A stretch of 6,979 bases of DNA from Chryseobacterium gleum. GTDB lineage: Bacteria; Bacteroidota; Bacteroidia; Flavobacteriales_D; Sanyastnellaceae. The notes below the pieces were generated by a model. The model saw only the letters and a list, made by a program, of their open reading frames with translations, was not told the DNA's origin and did no database searches. The stretch spans positions 1 through 6,979 of the forward strand of contig CALQJP020000131.1 of the NCBI GenBank assembly GCA_943330925.2. Reading direction: 5' to 3'. The position numbers were made by a program, and so were the translations under genes. Within the stretch, counting starts at the first letter, position 1. Each line of letters opens with the position of its first letter. Shown in pieces: positions 6,830 to 6,979 of this stretch.

Positions 6830-6979
6830 AAGGATGATGTGCCGACCCCGGTTCCCGGAAAGTCTTACGCAACGGTGAGTTTTGACGCCCGTTGGGATGG
6901 AGCTCCTTTTCAAATGCAACAAGTGTACATGGACGATTTCGGAAATCGCATTCGCTCCGATAAGTTCATGAACTACATC
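6770..6979 (+). CDS. MbnP-like lipoprotein, N-terminal 70 residues (3' end outside window)
   Basis: ATG at 6770 opens a frame that stays open for 70 codons to the right edge. Residues 2-19 form a lipoprotein signal peptide with hydrophobic core VFGLLFVVLVA and the lipidation cysteine C20 in AQSC; glutamine at -2 is not the classical lipobox residue but loose lipoboxes are common in Bacteroidota. C20 is followed by K-D-D, which matches the K-(D/E)2 export signal that sends Bacteroidota lipoproteins to the cell surface. A short Pro-rich spacer (PTPVPG) leads to ATVSFDARWDGAPF and then VYMDDFGNRIRSDKFMNYI. That order (V-x-F strand, D-G-x-P-F, a tyrosine plus acidic turn, G-x-x-x-x-x-x-x-F-x-x-Y-I) resembles the start of the MbnP domain, named for a copper-binding protein of methanobactin operons. 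Metal binding here is unproven, since ligand residues would lie downstream. A weak GAGAG at 6761-6765 is the only possible ribosome site. It has its own promoter. Confidence 0.8.
   Translation, partial: MNSTWSVFGLLFVVLVAQSCKDDVPTPVPGKSYATVSFDARWDGAPFQMQQVYMDDFGNRIRSDKFMNYI

Overview
The window looks like a piece of a Bacteroidota chromosome, probably from the Flavobacteriales/Saprospirales side, although no taxonomic marker gene is present. Four things point there. A very large secreted protein carries the block pattern of Bacteroidota extracellular, type IX-secretion-style proteins. A lipoprotein carries the acidic export signal C-K-D-D directly after its cysteine. A TAnnTTTG-type promoter sits in front of that lipoprotein gene. 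None of the three genes has a convincing Shine-Dalgarno sequence. The window is almost fully coding: about 98% of it lies in three genes, with gaps of only 43 bp and about 110 bp.

Layout from left to right. Positions 1-3495, minus strand: the first 1165 codons of a giant secreted protein whose 3' end lies beyond the left edge. It has a signal peptide, a conserved N-terminal beta-rich module, several Asp/Asn/Gly-rich possible calcium-binding loops, a fibronectin-III-like segment and an acidic linker. Positions 3539-6661, minus strand: a complete superfamily-1A helicase-nuclease of the AddA/RecB type, with helicase motifs and a C-terminal PD-(D/E)XK nuclease. Positions 6662-6769: a divergent intergenic region with one recognisable promoter facing right. 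Positions 6770-6979, plus strand: the first 70 codons of an MbnP-like lipoprotein that runs off the right edge.

The helicase-nuclease belongs to double-strand-break repair and degradation of foreign linear DNA; its usual AddB-type partner is not in the window. The two flanking genes encode envelope or surface proteins with no obvious link to DNA repair, so the 43-bp co-directional spacing is best read as compact genome organisation, not as a functional system. I see no tRNA, rRNA, CRISPR array, insertion sequence, attachment site or phage gene. I did not find a convincing novel system. The most useful open items are the uncharacterised giant secreted protein and the MbnP-like surface lipoprotein, whose partners should lie just outside the window.
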